From NCBI GenBank assembly GCA_944363005.1, contig CALVTV010000018.1, positions 1 through 5,977 of the forward strand: a stretch of DNA of 5,977 bases, written 5' to 3'. This document shows positions 1 through 5,689 of the stretch, one piece after another (within the stretch, counting starts at the first letter, position 1; every line of letters starts with the position of its first letter). Below the pieces are notes generated by a model, which saw only the letters and a program-made list of their open reading frames with translations, did no database searches and was not told where the DNA came from. The position numbers and the translations under genes are program-made. This DNA comes from an uncultured Clostridia bacterium. GTDB lineage: Bacteria > Bacillota > Clostridia > Christensenellales > Aristaeellaceae.

Positions 1-106
1 AAAGGCGTCCCTCATTTTTGCATTTCTGCTTATGCTTCACCAGGTTTTCCCCTCGATGGCTTCAACCCCTCGCCAGGCGGGCTTGGGCAGCCGCACAAAT
101 CCGCGC
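1..106. other. Left-edge non-coding stretch, nothing supported
   Basis: This is the sequence beyond the terminator of the dcyD-like gene. Neither strand has a start codon with a good ribosome binding site opening a persuasive frame. On the minus strand an ATG at 13-15 opens a frame that runs off the window after five codons (MRDAF) without a clear Shine-Dalgarno, so it might be the first codons of a next gene, but this cannot be judged. No tRNA-like or other RNA fold was recognised. Confidence 0.4.
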
Positions 107-140
107 AAAAGAAAAGGACGTCCCAAGACGCCCTTTTTTT
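107..140 (-). terminator. Intrinsic terminator after the dcyD-like gene
   Basis: Read on the minus strand, GGGCGTC (133-127) pairs with GACGTCC (122-116) across a TTGG loop: seven pairs including one G-T wobble. A TTTTCTTTT tract follows (115-107). The A-run at 134-140 can pair with the T-run and lengthen the stem. It starts about 15 bases after the stop codon of the dcyD-like gene, the usual distance. On the plus strand the same hairpin would carry an A-C mismatch but a longer T-tract, so weak bidirectional action is possible; no plus-strand gene is seen to need it. Confidence 0.85.
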
Positions 141-154
141 CTATGACGCCGCGC

Positions 155-1216
155 TCAATCGGCCTGCGTCAGCTCACCCAGAATTTCCTTCTCTGCAAAC
201 AGTGCCGTTGCGCCGCCCGTATGCCAGAATACGACCTTGCTCCCCTGCGGGATTTTGCCCGTGCGCACGTGATCGAGCAGGCCGGCAAACGCCTTGCCCG
301 TATACACGGGATCGACAAGCAACCCCTCCGTGCGCGCCAGCAAACGAATGGCCTTCGTCGCCGCTTCATTGGGCTGCTCATACCCCGGCGCATAATAGTC
401 CCGATCGACGGTAAAATCGGCAGCGCTCAGCCGCCCGCCCTCGCCCAGCAACGCCAGCGCCTGGTTGCCCAACTCTGCGCAGCGGGCCTCATATCCCGTA
501 TCCTTCGGGCTGACAGCAATGGCCACGATGTCCTCCTGCCCCCCCAACAGACGATGCCCCGCGACCAAACCGGCGAGCGTGCCGCCTGTACCCGTCGCCG
601 TATAGACATAATCCGGTTTCAAGCCGAGTTCTTCGCACTGCTGCGCAAACTCGAGATATCCGCCAATAAATCCGGTCGAGCCCACGGGACTGGCGCCGCC
701 CATCGGCACGTCATAACAACGATGGCCCTGTCCTTGAAGCGCCACGGCATGCACACGCCCCAATTCGCGGCAACGCGCTTCCGTCTGCGCCTCCGTCTCC
801 CCGGGAAGGCTCTCCACAACATGGAGCTCCGCACCCATGATGCGATCCAGCAACATGTTCGAGCGAATGTCCTGTTCATCCGGCTGCACATAGGCATTGA
901 GATACAGAATCGGCGTCAGCCCCAGCCTGCGGCATGCCGTCACCGTCTGCATGGCATGGTTGGACTGCGTTGCGCCGTAGGTGAACACCGTGTCGCATCC
1001 TTTTGCAACGGCATCGCCCAGCAGAAATTCCAGCTTGCGAATCTTATTGCCGCCAAACAGGCTCATCCCCGAAAAATCGTCGCGCTTGACGTACAGCTCT
1101 ACGCCCAGTTCCCGGGAGAGCCTGTCAAGCCGGTACAGGGGCGTCGGGAAAAAGCCCAGTTTCGCGCGCGGACGCGCCGCAAGCGCAGCGCGCAGAGCGT
1201 CAAACCGTTCGTTCAT
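155..1216 (-). CDS. dcyD: D-cysteine desulfhydrase-like PLP enzyme (ACC deaminase family)
   Basis: A fold-type II PLP enzyme of the D-cysteine desulfhydrase / ACC deaminase family, 353 residues. D-cysteine desulfhydrase splits D-cysteine into pyruvate, hydrogen sulfide and ammonia in the cytoplasm. Visible features: FFPTPLYRL near the N-terminus, the PLP-lysine motif GGNKIRKLE with Lys58, the substrate-carboxylate loop QSNH (84-87), the phosphate loop TGTGGT (208-213), DPVYTGK (302-308) and HTGG (332-335). In ACC deaminase the equivalents of Thr306 and Thr333 are Glu and Leu. Threonine at both points to the desulfhydrase type, though some family members act on other D-amino acids. The start is the ATG at 1216: AGGAGG (1229-1224) lies 7 bases upstream. 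A TTG one codon earlier would be only 4 bases from it. A terminator sits directly upstream and another follows the gene. Family is certain; the exact substrate is inferred. Confidence 0.87.
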   Translation of the reverse strand: MNERFDALRAALAARPRAKLGFFPTPLYRLDRLSRELGVELYVKRDDFSGMSLFGGNKIRKLEFLLGDAVAKGCDTVFTYGATQSNHAMQTVTACRRLGLTPILYLNAYVQPDEQDIRSNMLLDRIMGAELHVVESLPGETEAQTEARCRELGRVHAVALQGQGHRCYDVPMGGASPVGSTGFIGGYLEFAQQCEELGLKPDYVYTATGTGGTLAGLVAGHRLLGGQEDIVAIAVSPKDTGYEARCAELGNQALALLGEGGRLSAADFTVDRDYYAPGYEQPNEAATKAIRLLARTEGLLVDPVYTGKAFAGLLDHVRTGKIPQGSKVVFWHTGGATALFAEKEILGELTQAD

Positions 1217-1221
1217 CAAAA

Positions 1222-1230
1222 CTCCTCCTT
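1222..1230 (-). promoter_or_regulatory. Strong ribosome binding site of the dcyD-like gene
   Basis: AAGGAGGAG on the minus strand, with the AGGAGG core 7 bases from the ATG at 1216. It decides between that ATG and the TTG immediately before it. It begins only about five bases after the T-tract of the preceding terminator, so translation can be efficient only on transcripts that pass or begin within that terminator. Confidence 0.75.
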
Positions 1231-1234
1231 GTGC

Positions 1235-1261
1235 AAAAAACCGGGGTCACGAGGGCCCCGG
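1235..1261 (-). terminator. Intrinsic terminator between DUF1294 gene and dcyD-like gene
   Basis: On the minus strand CCGGGG (1261-1256) pairs perfectly with CCCCGG (1246-1241) across a 9-base loop, followed by six T (1240-1235). It begins 7 bases after the stop codon of the DUF1294 gene and is a textbook end for the ftsH-DUF1294 unit. Its T-tract stops only 18 bases before the dcyD-like start codon, which leaves no space for a separate promoter after it. It may therefore be partly read through or act as a regulated attenuator. Confidence 0.85.
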
Positions 1262-1268
1262 CTCGATA

Positions 1269-1544
1269 TTATGCGAGCAAACGGCAAGTCGCCAGCACCA
1301 TCAGCGCCAGCTGGCAGACGCTCGCCGCCACCGCGCTGAACGTAAACGCCTTATGCTTCGTCTTGTGGCGGAACAGGCGCATCGCCAGCCAAGCACCAAC
1401 ACCGCCCATCATCCAGGTAATGCCAAGCAACGTGCGCTCACGCACGCGCCAGAGTCCCTGCGTGGCCCGGCGTTTGTCCAGCCCGTAGAGCGAAAAGGAA
1501 ATCACGTTGATCGTCAGATAGACGATCCACAACGCTTCAATCAT
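1269..1544 (-). CDS. DUF1294 family small membrane protein
   Basis: A 91-residue protein of the DUF1294 family, function unknown. Family signatures: YGLDKRRA (20-27), WRVRE (32-36), a glycine-rich hydrophobic stretch (MMGGVGAWLAM) and FRHKTKHKAF (58-67). Three hydrophobic segments are visible at about residues 4-20, 38-57 and 68-89, with basic loops between them, so it should be a small integral membrane protein. I chose the ATG at 1544 over one at 1625 because the longer version adds an arginine-rich, non-homologous-looking leader read from inside ftsH in another frame. A GGGGG run lies about 6 bases upstream of the chosen start. The start overlaps the ftsH stop by 8 bases, which suggests translational coupling to ftsH. 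A terminator follows at once. Membership is clear from sequence; any role with FtsH is only inferred from position. Confidence 0.87.
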   Translation of the reverse strand: MIEALWIVYLTINVISFSLYGLDKRRATQGLWRVRERTLLGITWMMGGVGAWLAMRLFRHKTKHKAFTFSAVAASVCQLALMVLATCRLLA

Positions 1545-3420
1545 TCGTTTCCCCCGCTTCATCGCTCTTCTGCTCTTCAAACGTCGAAGGAAGCTGGTTG
1601 GGCGCCAATACCGCCATGAATTCAATGCCCGTGATGGTTTCCTTCTCCAGCAGGATCTTGGCCAGTTCGTGGAGCTTCTCCTTGTTGTCGGTCAAAATCT
1701 GCATCGCCTTTTCATAACAGTTCGCAATGATCTGCTTGACTTCCACGTCGATACGCGCAGCCGTTTGATCCGAGCAGACCAGATTGGCATCGCCGGAGAG
1801 GTACTGCCCGCTCTGCGTTTCCAGCGCCATCATGCCAAACGTATCGCTCATGCCCAGGCGCGTCACCATGGCGCGCGCAAGCTTGGTCGCCTGTTCGATA
1901 TCGTTGCTTGCGCCGCTGGTGATGCGGCCAAAGATCAGCTGTTCCGCCGCGCGGCCACCGCAATACGTCGTAATCTTGTCGAGGATCTGTTCACGGCTCA
2001 TCAGCAGCCGCTCTTCGTCATCCACCTGCATGGTATAGCCCAATGCACCGGACGTGCGCGGAATGATGGTGATTTTCTGAACCGGCGCGGCGTTTTCCAG
2101 CTTGGCCGCCACCAACGCATGGCCGATTTCATGATAGGAAACCGTCAGCTTGTCGCGCGGCGAAACGACCGCATTCTTGCGTTGATAGCCCGCAATGACC
2201 GTTTCAATCGCTTCTTCCATATCCCGCTGGGAAACGGCCTTGCGTCCATCCTTGACCGCGGCAATCGCCGCTTCATTGATGATATTGGCCAATTCCGCAC
2301 CGGAGCATCCGCTCGTCGCGCGTGCGACCTGCGTGTAATCGATGTTGGGCTCCGTCTTCACATCCTTGGCGTGCACGCGCAGGATCGCTTCGCGGCCCGC
2401 AAGATCGGGCAACTCCACGGGAATTCGCCGGTCAAAGCGACCCGGGCGCAGCAAAGCTTTGTCCAAAATCTCCGGACGGTTGGTCGCCGCCAGGATGACC
2501 ACGCCTTTTCCTGCGTCAAAGCCATCCATCTCGGTCAGCAACTGGTTCAGCGTCTGTTCGCGCTCGTCGTTGCCGCCCATTCCCGCGTTATCCCGGCGCT
2601 TGCCGATGGCATCGATCTCGTCGATAAACACAATGCACGGCGCCTTTTCTCCTGCCTGTTTGAACAGATCGCGCACACGGGCCGCGCCCATACCAACGAA
2701 CATTTCCACAAATTCCGAGCCGGAAATGGAGAAGAACGGCACCTTCGCCTCGCCTGCCACAGCCTTGGCCAGCAGCGTTTTACCCGTACCGGGAGGGCCG
2801 ACGAGCAACGCGCCCTTGGGCAACTGCGCGCCGATATCGCGATACTTCTGCGGGTCATGCAGGAAATCGACGATCTCTTCGAGCGCATCCTTGGCTTCGT
2901 CCTCGCCTGCGACGTCAGCAAACGTCTTTCCGGTTTGCGCCTCCACGTAAATCTTGGCGTTGGACTTGCCAAACGTCATGGAGTTGCCGCCCAGCTGCTT
3001 GCTCATTCGCTTGAACATAAACGAGCCGAGCGCATAGAAGATGATCAGCGGAACCACCCAGGAGAGCAGGAACTCGATGAACGGGCTCATCTCTTCCGGT
3101 ACAACCTGCGCAAATTCTACGTTCGCGTCGATCAGCCGGTCAACGATCTTTTCGTCCGCCGTCACGCGATTGGTGACAAAGTACGTCGTTTTCCCGTCAT
3201 CCAGTTGCTGCGTTGGCGTAAAGGCAATCTGCGTTTCGTCGATTTGGACGGACTTGATCTGTCCCTCTTCGAGCATTTTCAAGAACTCGGAGTACGAGAC
3301 TTCCTTGACGCTGTATCGCTGAATCTGCGGGAACAAAAGCGCGTTGAGCAGCATGACCACGATCAGCGCGATGATGTAATAGATGATCAGCGGCTTTTTA
3401 AAATCCTTCTTTTCATGCAT
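1537..3420 (-). CDS. ftsH: ATP-dependent zinc metalloprotease FtsH
   Basis: Membrane-anchored AAA+ protease that assembles as a hexamer, extracts damaged or regulatory membrane and cytosolic proteins and degrades them with ATP. It has 627 residues, a normal length. In order: transmembrane segment at about 10-30, an extracytoplasmic domain to about 112, a second transmembrane segment (113-136), Walker A GPPGTGKT (208-215), pore motif MFVG (240-243), Walker B IVFIDE (263-268), second region of homology (311-331) with arginine fingers Arg325 and Arg328, then the zinc site HEIGH (430-434) with Asp507 in SNDIEQAT as likely third ligand. All catalytic residues are present. The start is the ATG at 3420, with AAGGA six bases upstream. 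An in-frame ATG at 3447 has no ribosome binding site and would lie about 14 bases from the predicted transcript start. The gene has its own promoter (3468-3496) and is coupled at its end to the DUF1294 gene. Confidence 0.98.
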   Translation of the reverse strand: MHEKKDFKKPLIIYYIIALIVVMLLNALLFPQIQRYSVKEVSYSEFLKMLEEGQIKSVQIDETQIAFTPTQQLDDGKTTYFVTNRVTADEKIVDRLIDANVEFAQVVPEEMSPFIEFLLSWVVPLIIFYALGSFMFKRMSKQLGGNSMTFGKSNAKIYVEAQTGKTFADVAGEDEAKDALEEIVDFLHDPQKYRDIGAQLPKGALLVGPPGTGKTLLAKAVAGEAKVPFFSISGSEFVEMFVGMGAARVRDLFKQAGEKAPCIVFIDEIDAIGKRRDNAGMGGNDEREQTLNQLLTEMDGFDAGKGVVILAATNRPEILDKALLRPGRFDRRIPVELPDLAGREAILRVHAKDVKTEPNIDYTQVARATSGCSGAELANIINEAAIAAVKDGRKAVSQRDMEEAIETVIAGYQRKNAVVSPRDKLTVSYHEIGHALVAAKLENAAPVQKITIIPRTSGALGYTMQVDDEERLLMSREQILDKITTYCGGRAAEQLIFGRITSGASNDIEQATKLARAMVTRLGMSDTFGMMALETQSGQYLSGDANLVCSDQTAARIDVEVKQIIANCYEKAMQILTDNKEKLHELAKILLEKETITGIEFMAVLAPNQLPSTFEEQKSDEAGETND

Positions 3421-3433
3421 AGCGTTTCCTTTC

Positions 3434-3452
3434 CGGGGCAAAAGCATCCCCG
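3434..3452 (-). promoter_or_regulatory. Hairpin in the ftsH 5' leader
   Basis: Within the predicted 40-base ftsH leader, CGGGG (3452-3448) can pair with CCCCG (3438-3434) around a 9-base loop. The stem ends just before the ribosome binding site (AAGGA, 3431-3427). It could modulate translation, but a five-pair stem in GC-rich DNA may be chance. Confidence 0.3.
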
Positions 3453-3467
3453 ACTGATGATAAATTC

Positions 3468-3496
3468 ATGATACTTCAACCCCGTATAAAAGTCAA
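3468..3496 (-). promoter_or_regulatory. Sigma-A type promoter of ftsH
   Basis: On the minus strand a -35 box TTGACT (3496-3491, five of six consensus bases) is followed by an exactly 17-base spacer and a -10 box TATCAT (3473-3468, five of six). The predicted transcript start is near 3461, giving a leader of about 40 bases before the ftsH ATG at 3420. It lies downstream of the rpsA terminator, so ftsH starts its own unit. A long inverted repeat ends 3 bases upstream of the -35 box. Confidence 0.8.
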
Positions 3497-3499
3497 TTC

Positions 3500-3542
3500 T
3501 TGCCGTTCCAAAGATACAAATTCACCTTTGGAATGTCGGCAA
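3500..3542. repeat. Interrupted inverted repeat upstream of the ftsH promoter
   Basis: On the plus strand the left arm is TTGCCG (3500-3505) followed by TTCCAAAG (3506-3513). After a 12-base spacer comes CTTTGGAA (3526-3533), three unpaired bases TGT, then CGGCAA (3537-3542). This makes 14 matched pairs in two blocks with one 3-base offset. The inner arms are 20 bp centre to centre, about two helical turns. Neither strand has a T-tract after it, so it is not a terminator. It lies between the rpsA terminator and the ftsH -35 box, at roughly -39 to -81 from the predicted start. It could be an operator or an RNA hairpin in read-through transcripts. It does not match the CIRCE sequence of HrcA or the heptad repeats of CtsR as I know them. 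Confidence 0.7.
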
Positions 3543-3555
3543 ATGGCAATAAGAC

Positions 3556-3593
3556 AAAAGGACCGTGCGGTTCATTTGAACCGACACGATCCT
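3556..3593 (-). terminator. Strong intrinsic terminator of rpsA
   Basis: On the minus strand CGGTTC (3583-3578 region inward) pairs with GAACCG around an AAAT loop. After one bulged T, the outer arms GGATCGTG and CACGGTCC add eight more pairs with one wobble. TTTT (3559-3556) and then GTCTTATT follow. It begins about 17 bases after the rpsA stop codon. The stem is one of the longest in the window, in keeping with a highly transcribed ribosomal protein gene. Confidence 0.92.
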
Positions 3594-3609
3594 CTGATGG
3601 TAATTCAAA

Positions 3610-4737
3610 TTACTCTTCGTCGGGCGTATCCAGGCCGTCCTCAAAGTCCAGGCCCTGCACCTCAGCGTTGTAATCGACCTCTTCGGTCAGCGCCTCGCGT
3701 ATGGACAGGCTGATGCGCTTGGCTTCCGTATCCACCTTGAGCACCTTCACGCGCACAGTCTGGCCCACCTGAACGGCGTCCTCGACCTTCGCGATGCGCT
3801 TGAGCGCGCACTGAGAGATGTGCACCAGGCCGTCCAGGCCGGGCTCCAGCTCCACAAACGCGCCGAACGTGGTGATGCGGACAACCTTGCCTTCCACGAT
3901 GGAATCCACCGGGTACTTCTCCTCGGCGACATCCCAGGGCTGGGGCTGCAGCGCCTTGAGGCTCAGCTGAATGCGCTCCTTCTCCTTGTCCACACCGATG
4001 ATCTTGACCTGAACCTCCTGGCCCGGGGTCACGATCTCAGAGGGATGCTTCACGCGATGCCAGGCCAGATCGGTCACGTGAATGAGGCCATCGACGCCGC
4101 CGATGTCCACAAAGGCGCCGAAATCGGTCAGGCGGCGGACAATGCCGGTAACAACCTGATCCTTTTCGATCTTCTCCCAGGCCTTCTTCTTCTCGTCGAG
4201 CAGATAGGCCTTGCGGCTGGCCACGATGCGCTTCTTGGCCTTGTCCACCTCGATGATCTTAACGGTCATCGTCTTGCCAACGAACTCGCCGATGTTCTCC
4301 ACAAAGCGGCGGGAGAGGTGAGAAGCCGGGATGAACGCACGAACGCCCATCACGTCAGCGATCAGACCGCCGTTGACCGCTTCACGGCCGGTGGCCTCCA
4401 CATAGGCGCCGGTGTCGTATTCAGCGACGAGCTTCTCCCAGTTCTTGCTGGCCATGACCTTGCGCTCGGACAGGAGCACATAGCCTTCGCCATCGTTGAG
4501 CTTGACGACTTCGGCTTCGATCTCGTCATCAACCTTGCAGTCCGTGGTCACAAGATCATTCTTCTTGATGTAACCATCGGCCTTGCCGGGGATGCTCACG
4601 ACGACGCCGTCTTCGCTCACCTGAGCCACGACGCCTTTGACAATCTGACCGGGGCGGAACTTGATCATCGTCTCCTCAAGCATTGCCGCGAAATCTTCGC
4701 CGCTCTCGGGGATCTGATTCTTTTCCATGTCGTTCAT
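3610..4737 (-). CDS. rpsA: 30S ribosomal protein S1 (four S1 domains)
   Basis: S1-domain RNA-binding protein of 375 residues. In Gram-negative bacteria S1 bridges mRNA to the 30S subunit. Gram-positive S1-like proteins are shorter and their ribosomal role is less settled. Four S1 OB-fold repeats are visible, at about residues 27-93, 110-176, 193-262 and 279-348. The last two carry the classic FGAFVDIGGVDGLIHVTDL and FGAFVELEPGLDGLVHIS patterns, while the first two are more divergent. An acidic tail follows (350-375). E. coli S1 has six domains, so the four-domain form fits Bacillota. The start is the ATG at 4737: AGGAGG (4753-4748) is 10 bases upstream, slightly long, but the next ATG three codons on would be 19 away. 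It lies 94 bases after ispH in the same direction, with a GC-rich hairpin in the gap, and ends at a strong terminator. Confidence 0.95.
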   Translation of the reverse strand: MNDMEKNQIPESGEDFAAMLEETMIKFRPGQIVKGVVAQVSEDGVVVSIPGKADGYIKKNDLVTTDCKVDDEIEAEVVKLNDGEGYVLLSERKVMASKNWEKLVAEYDTGAYVEATGREAVNGGLIADVMGVRAFIPASHLSRRFVENIGEFVGKTMTVKIIEVDKAKKRIVASRKAYLLDEKKKAWEKIEKDQVVTGIVRRLTDFGAFVDIGGVDGLIHVTDLAWHRVKHPSEIVTPGQEVQVKIIGVDKEKERIQLSLKALQPQPWDVAEEKYPVDSIVEGKVVRITTFGAFVELEPGLDGLVHISQCALKRIAKVEDAVQVGQTVRVKVLKVDTEAKRISLSIREALTEEVDYNAEVQGLDFEDGLDTPDEE

Positions 4738-4765
4738 GCGGGTACAACCTCCTCGAGTATCTCTA

Positions 4766-4781
4766 CCGGGCGGTGGCCCGG
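4766..4781 (-). promoter_or_regulatory. GC hairpin in the rpsA leader
   Basis: On the minus strand CCGGGC (4781-4776) and GCCCGG (4771-4766) form a perfect six-pair stem with a CACC loop, 12 bases before the rpsA AGGAGG. No T-tract follows, so it is not an intrinsic terminator. A TATCAT hexamer (4789-4784) immediately upstream resembles a -10 box, but the only -35-like partner (TTGCCG) is 20 bases away, so I do not call a promoter. It could act as a leader structure controlling rpsA translation or as a processing site in an ispH-rpsA transcript. Confidence 0.4.
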
Positions 4782-4806
4782 ATATGATACATACTTTATT
4801 GGATCA

Positions 4807-4823
4807 CGACGGCAAAACCGCCG
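4807..4823 (-). repeat. Short hairpin just after ispH
   Basis: On the minus strand CGGCGG (4823-4818) can pair with CCGTCG (4812-4807) with one G-T wobble, around a five-base TTTTG loop. It starts 8 bases after the ispH stop codon. The bases after it (TGATCCAATAAAG) contain no T-run, so it is at best a weak or Rho-type end, or a stabilising 3' structure. Confidence 0.3.
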
Positions 4824-4831
4824 GGATACGC

Positions 4832-5689
4832 TTAATCTTTTGAGCCGTCCAGACTGACTCCGTTTTCGATGCGCTCCTGCACGCGCTGAAGCAACCACTG
4901 TGGCGTCGAGGCGCCGGCCGTGATCGCCACGCGGTCCGCATCGGAGAAAGCCCCCGCGGGCACATCCTCCGGCGTTTCCACCAGAATCGTCCGCGCACAA
5001 CGGGCTTTGCAGGTTTCATAGAGCTTTTGCGTGTTTGAGCTGTTTTTTCCGCCGACCACCACAATGACATCGGCCTCTCGGGAAAGCGCTTCGGCTTCCT
5101 GCTGCCGCTGGCTGGTCGCTGCACAGATAGTCATGCGCACGGTGAGCTCCGCAACCCGCTTCCGAAGGATTGCAAGCACCTCTTCAAAACGGTCGCGGCG
5201 AATGGTCGTCTGCGCGACTACCATGGCCTTCTGCGGCAATTGCGCGCTTTTTGCCGCCTCTTGATCCGGCAAAATGAATACCGGTCCGTGCGCCCAACCG
5301 GCAATGCCCACCACCTCGGGATGATCCGCTTCACCGACGATGATGACGGCCTCCCCCTGGGCGCTGTATGCCTTGACGAGCTGATGAATGTGCGCAACAT
5401 GCGGACAGGTCGCGTCGATATAGCGCAGTCCGCGCGCTTCGCATTGGGCATAGACCTCCGGCGTCACGCCGTGGGAACGAATGATGACCGTCTGCCCCGG
5501 TTGAACCTCGTCGAGCGTGGCCACAACCCGAACGCCGGCGCGCTCCAAACGCTCCACTTCCTGTGGATTGTGAATGAGCGGGCCCAGTGTGACGCAGGAC
5601 GCTTGATCCGTCGCAGCGTCAAACGCAGTCTGCACCGCGCGCCGAACGCCGAAGCAAAACCCGGCGTGCTTACCGATCGTCAGTTTCAT
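4832..5689 (-). CDS. ispH: 4-hydroxy-3-methylbut-2-enyl diphosphate reductase
   Basis: Last enzyme of the MEP (non-mevalonate) isoprenoid pathway. It reduces HMBPP to isopentenyl and dimethylallyl diphosphate in the cytoplasm with a [4Fe-4S] cluster. It has 285 residues, usual for clostridial IspH. The three cluster cysteines are visible: Cys12 in AGFCFGV, Cys95 in DATCPHV and Cys189 in TICAATSQRQ. Substrate-binding residues are in place: His40 (LIHN), His73 (RSHG), His123 and Glu125 (ADHPEV), the TT pair at 161-162, Ser217-Ser218-Asn219 (KNSSNT) and Ser261 (GASTP). The N-terminus MKLTIGKHAGFCFG is the normal family start, with AAAGGCGG closely upstream. The protein ends cleanly after the IspH domain, so unlike some clostridial homologues it is not fused to the S1 repeats of the following gene. 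It is probably cotranscribed with rpsA. Confidence 0.97.
   Translation of the reverse strand: MKLTIGKHAGFCFGVRRAVQTAFDAATDQASCVTLGPLIHNPQEVERLERAGVRVVATLDEVQPGQTVIIRSHGVTPEVYAQCEARGLRYIDATCPHVAHIHQLVKAYSAQGEAVIIVGEADHPEVVGIAGWAHGPVFILPDQEAAKSAQLPQKAMVVAQTTIRRDRFEEVLAILRKRVAELTVRMTICAATSQRQQEAEALSREADVIVVVGGKNSSNTQKLYETCKARCARTILVETPEDVPAGAFSDADRVAITAGASTPQWLLQRVQERIENGVSLDGSKD

Noticed and set aside
49..105. A minus-strand GTG frame of about 19 codons (starting VRLPKPAW) after the dcyD terminator
   Set aside because: It has no Shine-Dalgarno and is too short to distinguish from chance.
32..1339. A 435-codon open frame on the plus strand
   Set aside because: It lies antisense to the well-supported PLP enzyme gene, is rich in Arg, Gln and His as expected of a GC-rich shadow frame, and has no recognisable domain or ribosome binding site.
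3421..3447. An earlier ftsH start (ATG at 3447, nine more residues)
   Set aside because: No ribosome binding site precedes it and it would be about 14 bases from the predicted transcript start, while the ATG at 3420 has a good site six bases upstream.
1669..3471. A 600-codon open frame on the plus strand
   Set aside because: It is wholly antisense to ftsH, whose catalytic motifs are all intact. The composition is that of a reverse-frame shadow and no family is recognisable.
3500..3542. CIRCE (HrcA) or CtsR operator
   Set aside because: CIRCE has TTAGCACTC arms with a 9-base spacer and CtsR sites are direct heptads related to GGTCAAA. Neither pattern is present here.
4784..4812. A possible rpsA promoter with TATCAT and TTGCCG
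   Set aside because: The spacer is 20 bases and the transcript would start inside the GC hairpin. The match is too weak to call.
3820..4857. A 345-codon open frame on the plus strand
   Set aside because: It is antisense to rpsA. The Asp/His/Leu-rich sequence mirrors the codon bias of rpsA, and there is no supported start.
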